A stretch of 51,643 bases of DNA, from IMG/VR virus record IMGVR_UViG_3300033571_009592, positions 1-51,643 of that record; one strand, 5' to 3'. The notes under the pieces were generated by a model, which searched no databases, was not told the DNA's origin, and worked only from the letters and a program-made list of their open reading frames with translations. Positions 7,234 through 14,918 of this stretch are shown piece after piece (position 1 is the stretch's first letter; each line of letters begins with the position of its first letter). The DNA comes from a virus. The translations under genes were made by a program, and so were the position numbers.

Positions 7234-7458
7234 ATGGAAAAGATACCAACAGCAAAAGAATTTATTGAGACACACAATAGATTGAATGATTCATCAACAG
7301 AATTGTTAATGATTGAGTTTGCCAAACTTCACGTAGATGTCGCATTAAAATCTAAAGTAAAAGAAATGACAGAGAGATCTTATGAAGACTCTAGTTATAG
7401 TATGAAAGAATTAGATTCTTTTACAAAAAACAGTTATCCACTAGAAAATATTAAGTAA
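7234..7458 (+). CDS. Small paralogue family member C (MIEFAKLHV)
   Basis: 74 residues, starting MEKIPTAKEFIETHNR, with MIEFAKLHVDVALKSK and ending YPLENIK. Third copy of the family at 6349 and 6566. No catalytic residues stand out. Confidence 0.65.
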   Translation: MEKIPTAKEFIETHNRLNDSSTELLMIEFAKLHVDVALKSKVKEMTERSYEDSSYSMKELDSFTKNSYPLENIK

Positions 7459-7478
7459 ACAATTAAAATCAAAATAAA

Positions 7479-8024
7479 ATGAAACTAAATCAAAACAGTA
7501 TTAGCGCAAGACTTTATCGTTGGTTCTATTTAACTGATAGTATGCCAACAAACCTTTGTCCTTATTTTTGGAAATTGGTTCTTATGTATACCTTACTAAT
7601 CCCAATCACAATCCTTTATCTACCACTCTTTGTCATTAAGAACGAATCAACTGAACAGGGTGAAAGAATTGCAATCAGTTTTTTTTCTTGGATTGCATTG
7701 GGATTAGCATTCCTATTGATTTTCCCTATAACTTATTTTTTTTATGGTTGGTTTCCTGATGAGAGTCATTTCGGGGCATTTCAATCTATCGGTATTATTT
7801 TATGGATAGGAGCTTCTCTTATTGGTGTAACATTCGGGATTATACATTTTATCAATAAACGAAGAGAAAATAAACTACGAAAAACTTATAAATACATATG
7901 GGATGAATTCGGAGATTACGTACCTAACCCAAATTATGTACCATATGAACCAAAACCAAATATTTTAGTAGAATTTATTAAGGCATCATACCATAAGTAT
8001 TGCCCTAAAATAGATTGGAAATAA
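7479..8024 (+). CDS. Three-pass membrane protein
   Basis: 181 residues with hydrophobic segments at about 29-53, 68-90 and 103-124 and a basic, proline-rich C-terminal tail (YVPNPNYVPYEPKPN). It sits 33 nt upstream of the NAMPT homologue. Function unknown. Confidence 0.6.
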   Translation: MKLNQNSISARLYRWFYLTDSMPTNLCPYFWKLVLMYTLLIPITILYLPLFVIKNESTEQGERIAISFFSWIALGLAFLLIFPITYFFYGWFPDESHFGAFQSIGIILWIGASLIGVTFGIIHFINKRRENKLRKTYKYIWDEFGDYVPNPNYVPYEPKPNILVEFIKASYHKYCPKIDWK

Positions 8025-8057
8025 ATAGTAAATAATAACAAATAAAATAAAAAAAAG

Positions 8058-9605
8058 ATGAAAACAATTAATCCGTTACTTTTAACAGATGGTTACAAAA
8101 CAGGTCACCATCAACAGTATCCAGAGGGTACAACATTAGTCTATTCAAATTTCACACCTAGAAGTTTGAAACACGCCCCAAAACATTGTAATGAAATTGT
8201 TTCATTCGGACAACAAATGGTTATGAGAATCATTCATGAATCTTTTGATAGAGATTTCTTTTCTTTACCTAAAGAAGTTGTTTGTGGTGAAATGAAGCGT
8301 GAATTATCATTATACTTAAATACTGATTATGATGTTTCACACTTTGAGGCTCTTTGGGATCTACAATATCTACCTATTAAGGTAAAGGCAATTGAGGAAG
8401 GAAATATTGTGTCGGCAAAAATTCCAGTGTTAACAATCTATAACACACTTCCTGAATTCTATTGGATTACCAACTATTTGGAAACAATCATTTCCAACTT
8501 ATTGTGGAAACCAATGACATCCGCAACAATCGCACATAACTACAGAAAGGTATTAACATCTTGGCAAGAAAAAACAGATGCTGAACGTGGTTGGTTTATC
8601 GATTGGCAAGGTCATGACTTCTCAATGAGAGGGATGGATTCAATTGATGCAACAATATCATCGGGCATTGGGCATTTAGCATCATTCTCTGGTTCAGATT
8701 CACTACCAGCAATCTATGGGGCTAGAAAGTATTACGATGAAAGTGGATTTATTTCAGGTTCGGTTAATGCGACAGAACACTCGGTTATGTGTGCTGGAAC
8801 CAAAGATGATGAAGTCGGAACATTCAGAAGGTTACTGGAAACATATCCTACAGGAATCTTATCAGTTGTGTCTGATACTTGGGATTTATGGAAAGTATGT
8901 ACCGAACACGTAGTTACTTTGAAAGAAGAAATTATGAATCGTGATGGTAAACTTGTTATTCGTCCTGACTCTGGAGACCCAGTAGATATTCTTTGTGGTA
9001 CCCAAAGAATGGCGGATGATGCATGTAATAAATCACCTGAAGGGCATGGTGTAATTGAATTACTTTGGGGTGTATTTGGTGGAACAATCAACGAACAAGG
9101 TTACAAAGTTCTTGACCCACACATCGGAGCAATCTATGGTGACTCAATCACAATCGATAGGGCAGATGAAATCTGCGAAAGATTGGAAGCAAAAGGATTT
9201 GCATCAACAAATGTGGTATTAGGTATCGGTTCATTCACTTACCAATATAATACTAGAGATACATTTGGATTCGCAATGAAGGCAACTTATGTTGAAGTTA
9301 AACACTGGGATGTTGCAACCGAAAGACTTAATGAGTCTTTTGATAAAAACGCAAACCCAGAATGGATTGAGGGTAGAGAAATCTTCAAAGACCCAATCAC
9401 TGATGACGGAACTAAAAAATCTGCAACAGGTTTACTTTGTGTGAAAAAAGATTACGATGGTAAATATACTTTAATTGATAAGGTTACTTGGGAAGGTGAA
9501 AACACTGGAGAACTTAAAACTATTTATTCTGACGGTAATTTTTATAACATCACAACTTTAACTGAAATACGTCAAAGATTGAGTAGAGTTTTAGAAACAG
9601 TTTAA
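8058..9605 (+). CDS. nadV: Nicotinamide phosphoribosyltransferase family protein (NadV; candidate NARP1 Namat)
   Basis: 515 residues, close to the usual length (human NAMPT about 490). Hallmarks: LLLTDGYKTGHHQQYP at the N-terminus, NATEHSVM near residue 240 containing the catalytic histidine, RPDSGDP, YGDSITIDR and the TRDTFGFAMK region. It joins nicotinamide to PRPP or, in NARP1, to ADP-ribose pyrophosphate, regenerating NAD+. A Prs homologue lies upstream on the same strand. No NMN adenylyltransferase is visible in the window, which favours NARP1 over NARP2 unless one lies elsewhere. A terminator follows at 9626. Confidence 0.93.
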   Translation: MKTINPLLLTDGYKTGHHQQYPEGTTLVYSNFTPRSLKHAPKHCNEIVSFGQQMVMRIIHESFDRDFFSLPKEVVCGEMKRELSLYLNTDYDVSHFEALWDLQYLPIKVKAIEEGNIVSAKIPVLTIYNTLPEFYWITNYLETIISNLLWKPMTSATIAHNYRKVLTSWQEKTDAERGWFIDWQGHDFSMRGMDSIDATISSGIGHLASFSGSDSLPAIYGARKYYDESGFISGSVNATEHSVMCAGTKDDEVGTFRRLLETYPTGILSVVSDTWDLWKVCTEHVVTLKEEIMNRDGKLVIRPDSGDPVDILCGTQRMADDACNKSPEGHGVIELLWGVFGGTINEQGYKVLDPHIGAIYGDSITIDRADEICERLEAKGFASTNVVLGIGSFTYQYNTRDTFGFAMKATYVEVKHWDVATERLNESFDKNANPEWIEGREIFKDPITDDGTKKSATGLLCVKKDYDGKYTLIDKVTWEGENTGELKTIYSDGNFYNITTLTEIRQRLSRVLETV

Positions 9606-9625
9606 AAAAATAACAACTTTTATAG

Positions 9626-9650
9626 AAAACCCACAATTGTGGGTTTTTTT
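9626..9650 (+). terminator. Rho-independent terminator after nadV
   Basis: AACCCACA (9628-9635) pairs with TGTGGGTT (9638-9645) and is followed by a T run to 9650. It ends the operon that closes with the NAMPT homologue. Confidence 0.85.
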
Positions 9651-9666
9651 ATTAAAAATAAATTAC

Positions 9667-9674
9667 TATATTTG
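9667..9674 (+). promoter_or_regulatory. -7 element of RNA ligase promoter (leaderless)
   Basis: TATATTTG, a perfect Bacteroidota -7 box, only 4 nt before the ATG at 9679. The -33 region is T-rich without a clean TTTG. The geometry predicts a leaderless or nearly leaderless transcript and also selects the start at 9679. Confidence 0.65.
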
Positions 9675-9678
9675 TATT

Positions 9679-10734
9679 ATGAATGAAGTTTTAAATAAAT
9701 ATGTTGAGGATGGGTTGTTATATAAACAAATTCACCCTACGTTAGATTTAACAATATGGAATTATAGTGAGAAGGTTCAATACGAATCTTTATGGGATGA
9801 AATAACTTTAATGTGTCGTGGGTTGGTTACAAATTCTAAAGGTGATATAGTCGCAAGACCATTTAAGAAGTTCTTCAATATAGAAGAAAATAAATATACC
9901 CCATCATCTGAGTTTGATGTTTTTGATAAAATGGATGGTTCATTAGGTATATTATTCTTTTATGGAGGTGAATCGGTTTTCGCCACCAGAGGTTCATTCA
10001 CTTCCGAACAATCAATAAAGGGGTTTGAGATGTTACAGAAGTATGATTACGATAAGTTACATAAAGATTATACATACTTATTTGAAATCATTTACGATGA
10101 TAATAGAATAGTTGTTAGATATGATTTTGAGGATCTTATATTACTTGGTATGATTAATACCGAAACTGGTTATGAGGTTGATTTATATTCTAATGAAACA
10201 GATGTAAGATTTAAAAATTTAATAACTAATTTAGGTTTTAAAGTAGTTAAGAAGTACGATGGTATATATGATTATTCCCTTTTAAAGGGTATGATTAAGG
10301 ATGATGAAGAAGGTTTCGTTGTTCGTTTCTCTAATGGAGATAGGATTAAGGTTAAGGGTGAAGAATATTTACGTCTACATAAGATAATGACAAATATATC
10401 CACCACTACTGTGTGGGAAATTTTATCAAGTGGTGGTAATATAGAAGACTTACTTAAAGATGTACCAGATGAATTTTATGATAAAATTAAAACTTACACC
10501 AGTAGTTTAAATTACCAATGGTATCAGTATTTTAATCAACTAGGTAAATCTTATGACTATTTTAGATATGGTAAATATGGGGATAAAGAGGTAGAACCAA
10601 CAAAGAAAGAATTTGCGGAATTCATAAAAGATAAACACCCAATAGTAAAGGCAATAATGTTTGCGATGTGGGATGGAAAAGATTATAATAAAATTATTTG
10701 GAAGGCATTAAAACCAGAATATAAAAAATTATAA
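9679..10734 (+). CDS. rnlA: T4 RNA ligase 1-type (Rnl1) RNA ligase
   Basis: 351 residues. Lys84 in KMDGSLG (84-90) is the nucleotidyl-accepting lysine of motif I; RGSFT, LFEIIY, EEGFVVRF and KVKGEEYLRLHK correspond to motifs Ia-V. Family role: ATP-dependent joining of RNA 5'-phosphate and 3'-OH ends, classically repair of tRNAs cut by host anticodon nucleases. Partners in this window are a kinase at 13315, the CCA-adding-type enzyme at 1581 and a HAD_SAK-type protein at 27629. The frame is open upstream into the terminator, but the ATG at 9679 fits the TATATTTG box. Confidence 0.92.
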   Translation: MNEVLNKYVEDGLLYKQIHPTLDLTIWNYSEKVQYESLWDEITLMCRGLVTNSKGDIVARPFKKFFNIEENKYTPSSEFDVFDKMDGSLGILFFYGGESVFATRGSFTSEQSIKGFEMLQKYDYDKLHKDYTYLFEIIYDDNRIVVRYDFEDLILLGMINTETGYEVDLYSNETDVRFKNLITNLGFKVVKKYDGIYDYSLLKGMIKDDEEGFVVRFSNGDRIKVKGEEYLRLHKIMTNISTTTVWEILSSGGNIEDLLKDVPDEFYDKIKTYTSSLNYQWYQYFNQLGKSYDYFRYGKYGDKEVEPTKKEFAEFIKDKHPIVKAIMFAMWDGKDYNKIIWKALKPEYKKL

Positions 10735-10774
10735 CTTTTTGTGTATAAAGTAAAAACAATTAAAAATTAAAATT

Positions 10775-10972
10775 ATGAAATGGTATTTTGTAGAAGGACA
10801 GATTAAGGTAAACATTAATGTGGAGATAGAGGCTGACTCTTTAGAGGATGCAGAAAAAAAGGTATTTGAATTATTTAAAGAAGACCACCCTTTATATTAC
10901 TATATGGATAGTATTGATGAAAACCATTCTTTAATGGCTGGTAAATTTGATGGTGAAGAATACGATGATTAA
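10775..10972 (+). CDS. Small acidic hypothetical protein
   Basis: 65 residues. Two N-terminal beta strands (WYFVEGQIKVNINVEIEA) followed by a helix (SLEDAEKKVFELF), an arrangement seen in small ferredoxin-like domains that track covalent or nucleotide ligands. No specific family recognised. Confidence 0.6.
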   Translation: MKWYFVEGQIKVNINVEIEADSLEDAEKKVFELFKEDHPLYYYMDSIDENHSLMAGKFDGEEYDD

Positions 10973-11008
10973 GATTTTTTATTAATAGAATACATAAAAT
11001 TAAAAATA

Positions 11009-11608
11009 ATGTTAGACAATTTAGAACTTATAAAACCATTACTCAATTTTGAGGACGAAGGAGACTTTTACATGTTGTATGTTTTAAAAAGAAAAAAAGA
11101 TCAACCTGAAGGTGAAAGAGATAACCACCAATCAGTTAGAACTATTAAAACGTATTGTATTGAATCAATCGATCATTTAGAAAGACGATACGATGAAATT
11201 AAACAACTTTGTGAAATGTTTAAGGCTAGGGCGTATATTCATGTTCAAAAACAAAATCATCGTGACGTATCTCTTAATATGATGGTTGCATTGGCACAAA
11301 GAATACAAGATGGTAGTCACAAACAACAAGGGTTATTTGATTCTGTTGTAGGACAAATAAAAACTTTAGAAAAACGTTGGATTGTTGATATTGATACCAA
11401 AGACGTAACTCAGCTTGCAAGTATTGCTCTTTCAATCGCCATCTGTAAACCAGACGATCCTGATAAGATTATTTCTTATATACCAACTAAGAACGGGTTT
11501 CACCTCATCACTAAAAGATTCGATGTTAGGGAATTTTCAAAACAATATCCTAATATAGATATAGCTAAAAAAAACCCAACTTTATTGTATTACCCCACTT
11601 CATTATAA
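11009..11608 (+). CDS. Hypothetical protein, possible primase-polymerase (AEP)-like
   Basis: 199 residues. RWIVDIDTKD near residue 127 followed by PTKNGFHLITKRF near 167 resembles the DhD strand and the later conserved strand of archaeo-eukaryotic primase-polymerase-like proteins. The usual third motif is not clear and there is no helicase partner here. It could instead be an inactive member or an unrelated nucleotide-binding protein. Low confidence in the function, good confidence in the gene. Confidence 0.5.
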   Translation: MLDNLELIKPLLNFEDEGDFYMLYVLKRKKDQPEGERDNHQSVRTIKTYCIESIDHLERRYDEIKQLCEMFKARAYIHVQKQNHRDVSLNMMVALAQRIQDGSHKQQGLFDSVVGQIKTLEKRWIVDIDTKDVTQLASIALSIAICKPDDPDKIISYIPTKNGFHLITKRFDVREFSKQYPNIDIAKKNPTLLYYPTSL

Positions 11609-11643
11609 TTATTCCTTTAAATTGTTTTTTTGAATAACGTGAC

Positions 11644-11652
11644 ATATTTATT
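11644..11652 (+). promoter_or_regulatory. ATATTTATT promoter-like motif
   Basis: One-mismatch copy of the ATATTTATA motif, 4 nt before the GIY-YIG start codon. It suggests the homing endonuclease carries its own late-type promoter. Confidence 0.35.
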
Positions 11653-11656
11653 ATAT

Positions 11657-12400
11657 ATGTATCACTATGTTTATAAATTAGAATTGCCTGAAACAAAGGA
11701 ATATTATTTTGGGAGCAGGACATCAAAAGTTGAACCTATTAATGACATTTATTATTTAGGTTCTATGAAAACTTGGAAACCTGATAAGAAAAAATTAGTT
11801 AAATTTATCATTAAATGTGATTTTGAAAATAGGGAAGAGTGCATTAAATATGAAAGGGAGTTAATCATTGAACATCGTTTTGATGTTTTAAATAAGAACG
11901 CCCATATTCCAGGTGTTGGATTTAAAACTGTTGGTTTAGGTCAATATGTCGATATAAATAATAAAGTTTATAGGGTTTCTAAAGATGATGAGTTGGTTTT
12001 GAATGGATCATTAAAACCATTTTGGTTTGGTAGAAAACATAGTGAAGAGTCAAAATTAAAAATGAGTGAATCTGCTCTTGGTAAAAAAATTACTGATGAG
12101 TCAAAATTAAAAATGAGTAATTTTTGGAGGGGTAAGGTAAAATCTGACGAAACAAAAAAAAAGATGAGTGAGTCAGCAAAAGGTGATAATAACAATTATA
12201 AAAGATATTTAGAAAGGACAGGTTTACCACACGCTAAATCAAAACCAGTTATACAATATTCATTAGATGGTGTAATGATTAAAGAATGGGTTAATGCTAG
12301 TATTGCATCAAAAGAATTAAATTTATCATATAAAGCGTTAAATGGTTGTTTAAATGGAAAAACAAAAACATCTCAAGGTTACATTTGGAAATATAAATAA
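11657..12400 (+). CDS. GIY-YIG homing endonuclease with NUMOD repeats
   Basis: 247 residues. The N-terminus (YHYVYKLELPETKEYYFGS) is a GIY-YIG-type nuclease start with variant core residues. Three NUMOD3-like repeats follow, each with the pattern GxxHSEESKLKMSES (about 133-180), and the C-terminus (VIQYSLDGVMIKEW, GKTKTSQGYIWKYK) is a NUMOD1-type DNA-binding module. A free-standing homing endonuclease inserted between two unrelated genes; it may cut a cognate site in competing phages. Start chosen at 11657 (ATG), 4 nt after an ATATTTATT motif. Confidence 0.85.
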   Translation: MYHYVYKLELPETKEYYFGSRTSKVEPINDIYYLGSMKTWKPDKKKLVKFIIKCDFENREECIKYERELIIEHRFDVLNKNAHIPGVGFKTVGLGQYVDINNKVYRVSKDDELVLNGSLKPFWFGRKHSEESKLKMSESALGKKITDESKLKMSNFWRGKVKSDETKKKMSESAKGDNNNYKRYLERTGLPHAKSKPVIQYSLDGVMIKEWVNASIASKELNLSYKALNGCLNGKTKTSQGYIWKYK

Positions 12401-12415
12401 TTTTTTACCAAATAG

Positions 12416-12447
12416 TTTGGATAATTAAAAATTATTTTTTATTTTTG
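12416..12447 (+). promoter_or_regulatory. Bacteroidota-type promoter (leaderless)
   Basis: TTTG (12416-12419), 20-nt spacer, TATTTTTG (12440-12447), then only 4 nt to the ATG at 12452. It separates the metallophosphoesterase from the homing endonuclease transcriptionally. Confidence 0.75.
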
Positions 12448-12451
12448 TGAA

Positions 12452-13108
12452 ATGAAAATAGTATTAGAAAAAGATCAAAAATTATTCTTTACGAGTGATA
12501 CACATTATAATCACTCAAATATTTGTTCATCAACTACTAATTGGGTGGGTGCGGAGAATTTAACTCGTAAGTTTGATTCTTTGGAATTGATGAATGATTG
12601 TTTGGTAGAAAATATTAATCTTACTGTTGGCGAGGATGACATACTAATCCATTTAGGTGACTGGAGTTTTGGTGGATTCGATAAAATCTCTGAATTTAGA
12701 AATCGAATCAATTGTAAAAATATCCATATAACGTATGGAAATCACGATCACCACATCAGAAGGGACAAAGAAGGTATCCAGTCTTTATTTAGTTCTACAC
12801 AAGATTATCTATTTTTAGATATTCGTCGCCCATCAAAAGAGGGTAAAGGTACTATGGATAAATATTCATTTGTTTGTATGCACTACCCTATTGCGTCTTG
12901 GGATAGTATGAATGATGGTGTAATTCATTTACACGGTCATGTTCATTTACCACCACATTTAAGATTAGGTGATGGTAAGTCATTAGATGTAGGTGTAGAA
13001 GGTAATAATTTATACCCAATATCTTTAGATGAGATTTTAATGATTGTAAAAAATCAACCAATTAAAAAATTGTGTCTCCCTAAGGATCATCACGAAAAAA
13101 GAATTTAA
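12452..13108 (+). CDS. Calcineurin-like metallophosphoesterase
   Basis: 218 residues with the complete two-metal motif set: SDTHYNHSN, LGDWSFGG, YGNHDHH, MHYPIASW and HGHVHLP. Single-domain phage and bacterial members of this group are usually annotated as phosphoesterases or serine/threonine-type phosphatases; substrate unknown. It is not closely similar to the larger enzyme at 2374. Expressed from its own leaderless-type promoter. Confidence 0.85.
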   Translation: MKIVLEKDQKLFFTSDTHYNHSNICSSTTNWVGAENLTRKFDSLELMNDCLVENINLTVGEDDILIHLGDWSFGGFDKISEFRNRINCKNIHITYGNHDHHIRRDKEGIQSLFSSTQDYLFLDIRRPSKEGKGTMDKYSFVCMHYPIASWDSMNDGVIHLHGHVHLPPHLRLGDGKSLDVGVEGNNLYPISLDEILMIVKNQPIKKLCLPKDHHEKRI

Positions 13109-13117
13109 TTTAAATAT

Positions 13118-13309
13118 ATGAGTGATAATAACAGTTCATCAGGTGGAATTGGAATCGGAATGATTTTGTTCCTTATTTTTATGGTTTTAAAATTAACAGG
13201 TCATATCGATTGGAGTTGGTGGTGGGTTACCTCACCAATATGGATACCATTAGTTATGGTGATACTTATTTTAATCATAGGTTGGTCTTATTTTAAAAGA
13301 AAATTTTAA
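13118..13309 (+). CDS. Small two-pass membrane protein
   Basis: 63 residues with hydrophobic segments at about 13-28 and 41-58 linked by a Trp-rich turn (DWSWWWVTSP) and a basic tail (FKRKF). The serine/glycine-rich N-terminus is soluble. Function unknown; size and layout do not exclude a lysis or membrane-remodelling role. Confidence 0.6.
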   Translation: MSDNNSSSGGIGIGMILFLIFMVLKLTGHIDWSWWWVTSPIWIPLVMVILILIIGWSYFKRKF

Positions 13310-13314
13310 TTATT

Positions 13315-13716
13315 ATGGAAGATAAAATATTGTACATTGTAAGAGGAATACCAGGTTCTGGCAAGTCGACATTCGCTAAAACATTAGGTGGTATACATTG
13401 GGAGGCAGATATGTTTTTCACTGACCCATTTACTGGCGAATATAATTTCGACCCATCTAAAATAAAATCTGCACATGAGTGGTGTCAGTTAAATGTTAAA
13501 GAAAATATGATGGAGTCAGAAGATAAGATAATAGTATCAAACACATTTACACAAGAATGGGAAATGCAACCTTATTTCGATATGGCAAAAGAATATGGTT
13601 ATAAAGTATTTTCCGTAATAGTTGAGAATAGACACGATGGTATAAACTTACATAATGTACCTGAAGACAAAATCGAAATAATGAGGGATAGATTTGAAAT
13701 AAAATTATCTAGATAA
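13315..13716 (+). CDS. P-loop polynucleotide kinase-like protein (AAA_33 type)
   Basis: 133 residues. Walker A GIPGSGKST (11-19) is followed by HWEADMFF, where the Asp matches the kinase catalytic position; SNTFTQEWEM and NLHNVPEDKIEIM follow the pattern of the N4BP2-like kinase domain related to T4 Pnkp. No phosphatase domain is attached. Likely role: 5'-phosphorylation of RNA or DNA ends, preparing cut tRNA halves for the ligase at 9679. A nucleoside or nucleotide substrate remains possible. Confidence 0.75.
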   Translation: MEDKILYIVRGIPGSGKSTFAKTLGGIHWEADMFFTDPFTGEYNFDPSKIKSAHEWCQLNVKENMMESEDKIIVSNTFTQEWEMQPYFDMAKEYGYKVFSVIVENRHDGINLHNVPEDKIEIMRDRFEIKLSR

Positions 13717-13761
13717 CTTTACTTTCTAATAAAAAATAATTAATATTAATAAAAAAATATT

Positions 13762-14187
13762 ATGAGTAAAGTTGAAATTGGTAAGGGTGTAACTGTCCAT
13801 TACACAGGAAGATTTGAGGATGGGACTGTATTTGATACCTCATTAGTTGAAGGTAGAGAACCTATAAATACTGTTTTGGGACAAGGAAATTTAATTAACG
13901 GATTTGAAAAAGGTTTAATTGGAATGTCTGTTGGTCAAAAAAAGACTATTGAAATTGATCCCGAAGAAGGTTATGGTGAATATCTAGATGGTTTAGTTAC
14001 TGTTGTGGAAAAAAGTAGAGTTCCTGAAGGTGTTAAGGTTGGGGATGTTTTATCATCTGAAAGTGATAGAGGTACTATAAATGTTATAGTTACTGAAATT
14101 ACTGATGAAGGTGTAAGATTAGACGCAAATCATCCTATGGCAGGTAAGAAACTATTTTTTGAAGTAGAGATATTAAGTGTTAATTAA
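13762..14187 (+). CDS. slyD: FKBP-type peptidyl-prolyl isomerase, SlyD-like
   Basis: 141 residues. VTVHYTGRFEDGTVFDTS and INGFEKGLIGM are FKBP signatures; the chain then diverges into an insert-in-flap domain (EGYGEYLDG to DRGTINVIV) and returns in DANHPMAGKKLFFEVEIL, the SlyD arrangement. The metal-binding His/Cys tail of E. coli SlyD is absent. Role: proline isomerisation and chaperoning, plausibly of phage proteins. A terminator follows at once. Confidence 0.88.
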   Translation: MSKVEIGKGVTVHYTGRFEDGTVFDTSLVEGREPINTVLGQGNLINGFEKGLIGMSVGQKKTIEIDPEEGYGEYLDGLVTVVEKSRVPEGVKVGDVLSSESDRGTINVIVTEITDEGVRLDANHPMAGKKLFFEVEILSVN

Positions 14188-14209
14188 AAAAATAAAATAT
14201 AATTTTTTT

Positions 14210-14235
14210 AAGGGGGAGTAATATCCCCTTTTTTT
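14210..14235 (+). terminator. Rho-independent terminator after the FKBP gene
   Basis: AAGGGG (14210-14215) pairs with CCCCTT (14225-14230), followed by a T run. It divides the early-type region from the following gene, which has an ATATTTATA motif starting 1 nt later. Confidence 0.8.
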
Positions 14236-14244
14236 ATATTTATA
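14236..14244 (+). promoter_or_regulatory. ATATTTATA promoter-like motif
   Basis: Exact motif directly after the terminator at 14210-14235 and 30 nt before the thioredoxin ATG. Its position just behind a terminator suggests a transcription start. Confidence 0.55.
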
Positions 14245-14274
14245 AATAAATAATAAAACTAAATTTTAAAAAAA

Positions 14275-14565
14275 ATGGAATTAGAAACATTAATTAAATC
14301 TGAAAAACCAGTATTAGTAGATTTTTGGGCGGAATGGTGTGGTCCTTGTAGGATGATGAATCCTGTTCTAGAGAGTTTTAAAAAATCAAACCCTAACGTA
14401 GAAGTAGTTAAGGTCAATGTTGACGAAGATAGACAATCCGCTGTACAATATCAGATTAGAAGTATACCAACACTCATATTTTTTAATGGGGGTGAATTAG
14501 TTTGGAGAAATAGTGGTGTTCTTTCAGAAAAAGCTTTAATAGAAAAAATAGGAACAAATAGTTAA
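14275..14565 (+). CDS. trxA: Thioredoxin
   Basis: 96 residues with the redox motif WCGPC (Cys22, Cys25) in FWAEWCGPCRMM and the cis-proline segment RSIPTLIFF. Thioredoxin fold is complete. It could reduce phage or host ribonucleotide reductase or keep virion proteins reduced. It is followed by a second ATATTTATA motif and the holin-like/propeptide block. Confidence 0.93.
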   Translation: MELETLIKSEKPVLVDFWAEWCGPCRMMNPVLESFKKSNPNVEVVKVNVDEDRQSAVQYQIRSIPTLIFFNGGELVWRNSGVLSEKALIEKIGTNS

Positions 14566-14571
14566 ATAAAG

Positions 14572-14580
14572 ATATTTATA
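14572..14580 (+). promoter_or_regulatory. ATATTTATA promoter-like motif
   Basis: Exact motif 26 nt before the ATG at 14607, heading the first run of propeptide-tagged genes. Confidence 0.5.
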
Positions 14581-14606
14581 TTAATAACAAACCTAATGTT
14601 TTATTT

Positions 14607-14918
14607 ATGAGTAAAAAAATTAAACTTATTATGAAAATATTTAAAGACATGCTTACAGAAAAAGGTGCTTACTCACAAAGTAGGGTATATCTATTGTGGG
14701 CAGTAATTGCGTATTACATAACTTTAGGTATTCTTATGTCTAAAGGTATAAATAAAGAAAACACATTAGATTTAAATAAATTCCAAATTATCATTGATGC
14801 CTTAGAATATTCTATGGTATTATTTGCGGGTTATACCTTTGGTGGTAAATTTTTAAATGTGATACAAACTATAGGTTCACTTAGGAATAATAAAAAAGAA
14901 GATAGTGATAATCAATGA
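14607..14918 (+). CDS. Two-pass membrane protein, holin-like
   Basis: 103 residues with membrane segments at about 27-46 and 68-85 and a charged C-terminal tail, typical of small holin-like or virion membrane proteins. The N-terminus contains MKIFKDMLTE, which matches the L-x-E propeptide pattern of its downstream neighbours but may be coincidental. The stop overlaps the next start by 4 nt. No family assignment. Confidence 0.55.
   Translation: MSKKIKLIMKIFKDMLTEKGAYSQSRVYLLWAVIAYYITLGILMSKGINKENTLDLNKFQIIIDALEYSMVLFAGYTFGGKFLNVIQTIGSLRNNKKEDSDNQ

Noticed and set aside
8732-9091. Minus-strand 119-codon ORF inside nadV
   Set aside because: Shadow of the conserved NAMPT coding frame, which carries all catalytic motifs.
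3978-9605. NARP2-type pathway (NAMPT plus NMN adenylyltransferase)
   Set aside because: No HxGH/ISSTxxR-type adenylyltransferase is visible in the window; only a Prs homologue accompanies the NAMPT homologue.
11657-12400. Treating the repeated segments in the GIY-YIG gene as a separate DNA repeat or CRISPR-like array
   Set aside because: The repeats are NUMOD3 protein repeats in frame with the nuclease; spacing and divergence fit a protein motif. No CRISPR array was seen anywhere in the window.
14241-14248. TATAAATA as a T4-type late promoter
   Set aside because: One exact copy exists here, but the recurrent gene-sense motif in the window is ATATTTATA (its reverse complement in core), so the T4 element does not explain the pattern.
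14607-14918. Counting the two-pass membrane protein as a definite propeptide-tagged protein
   Set aside because: It contains MKIFKDMLTE, but the site is only 9 residues before a membrane segment and could be chance; left as a note.
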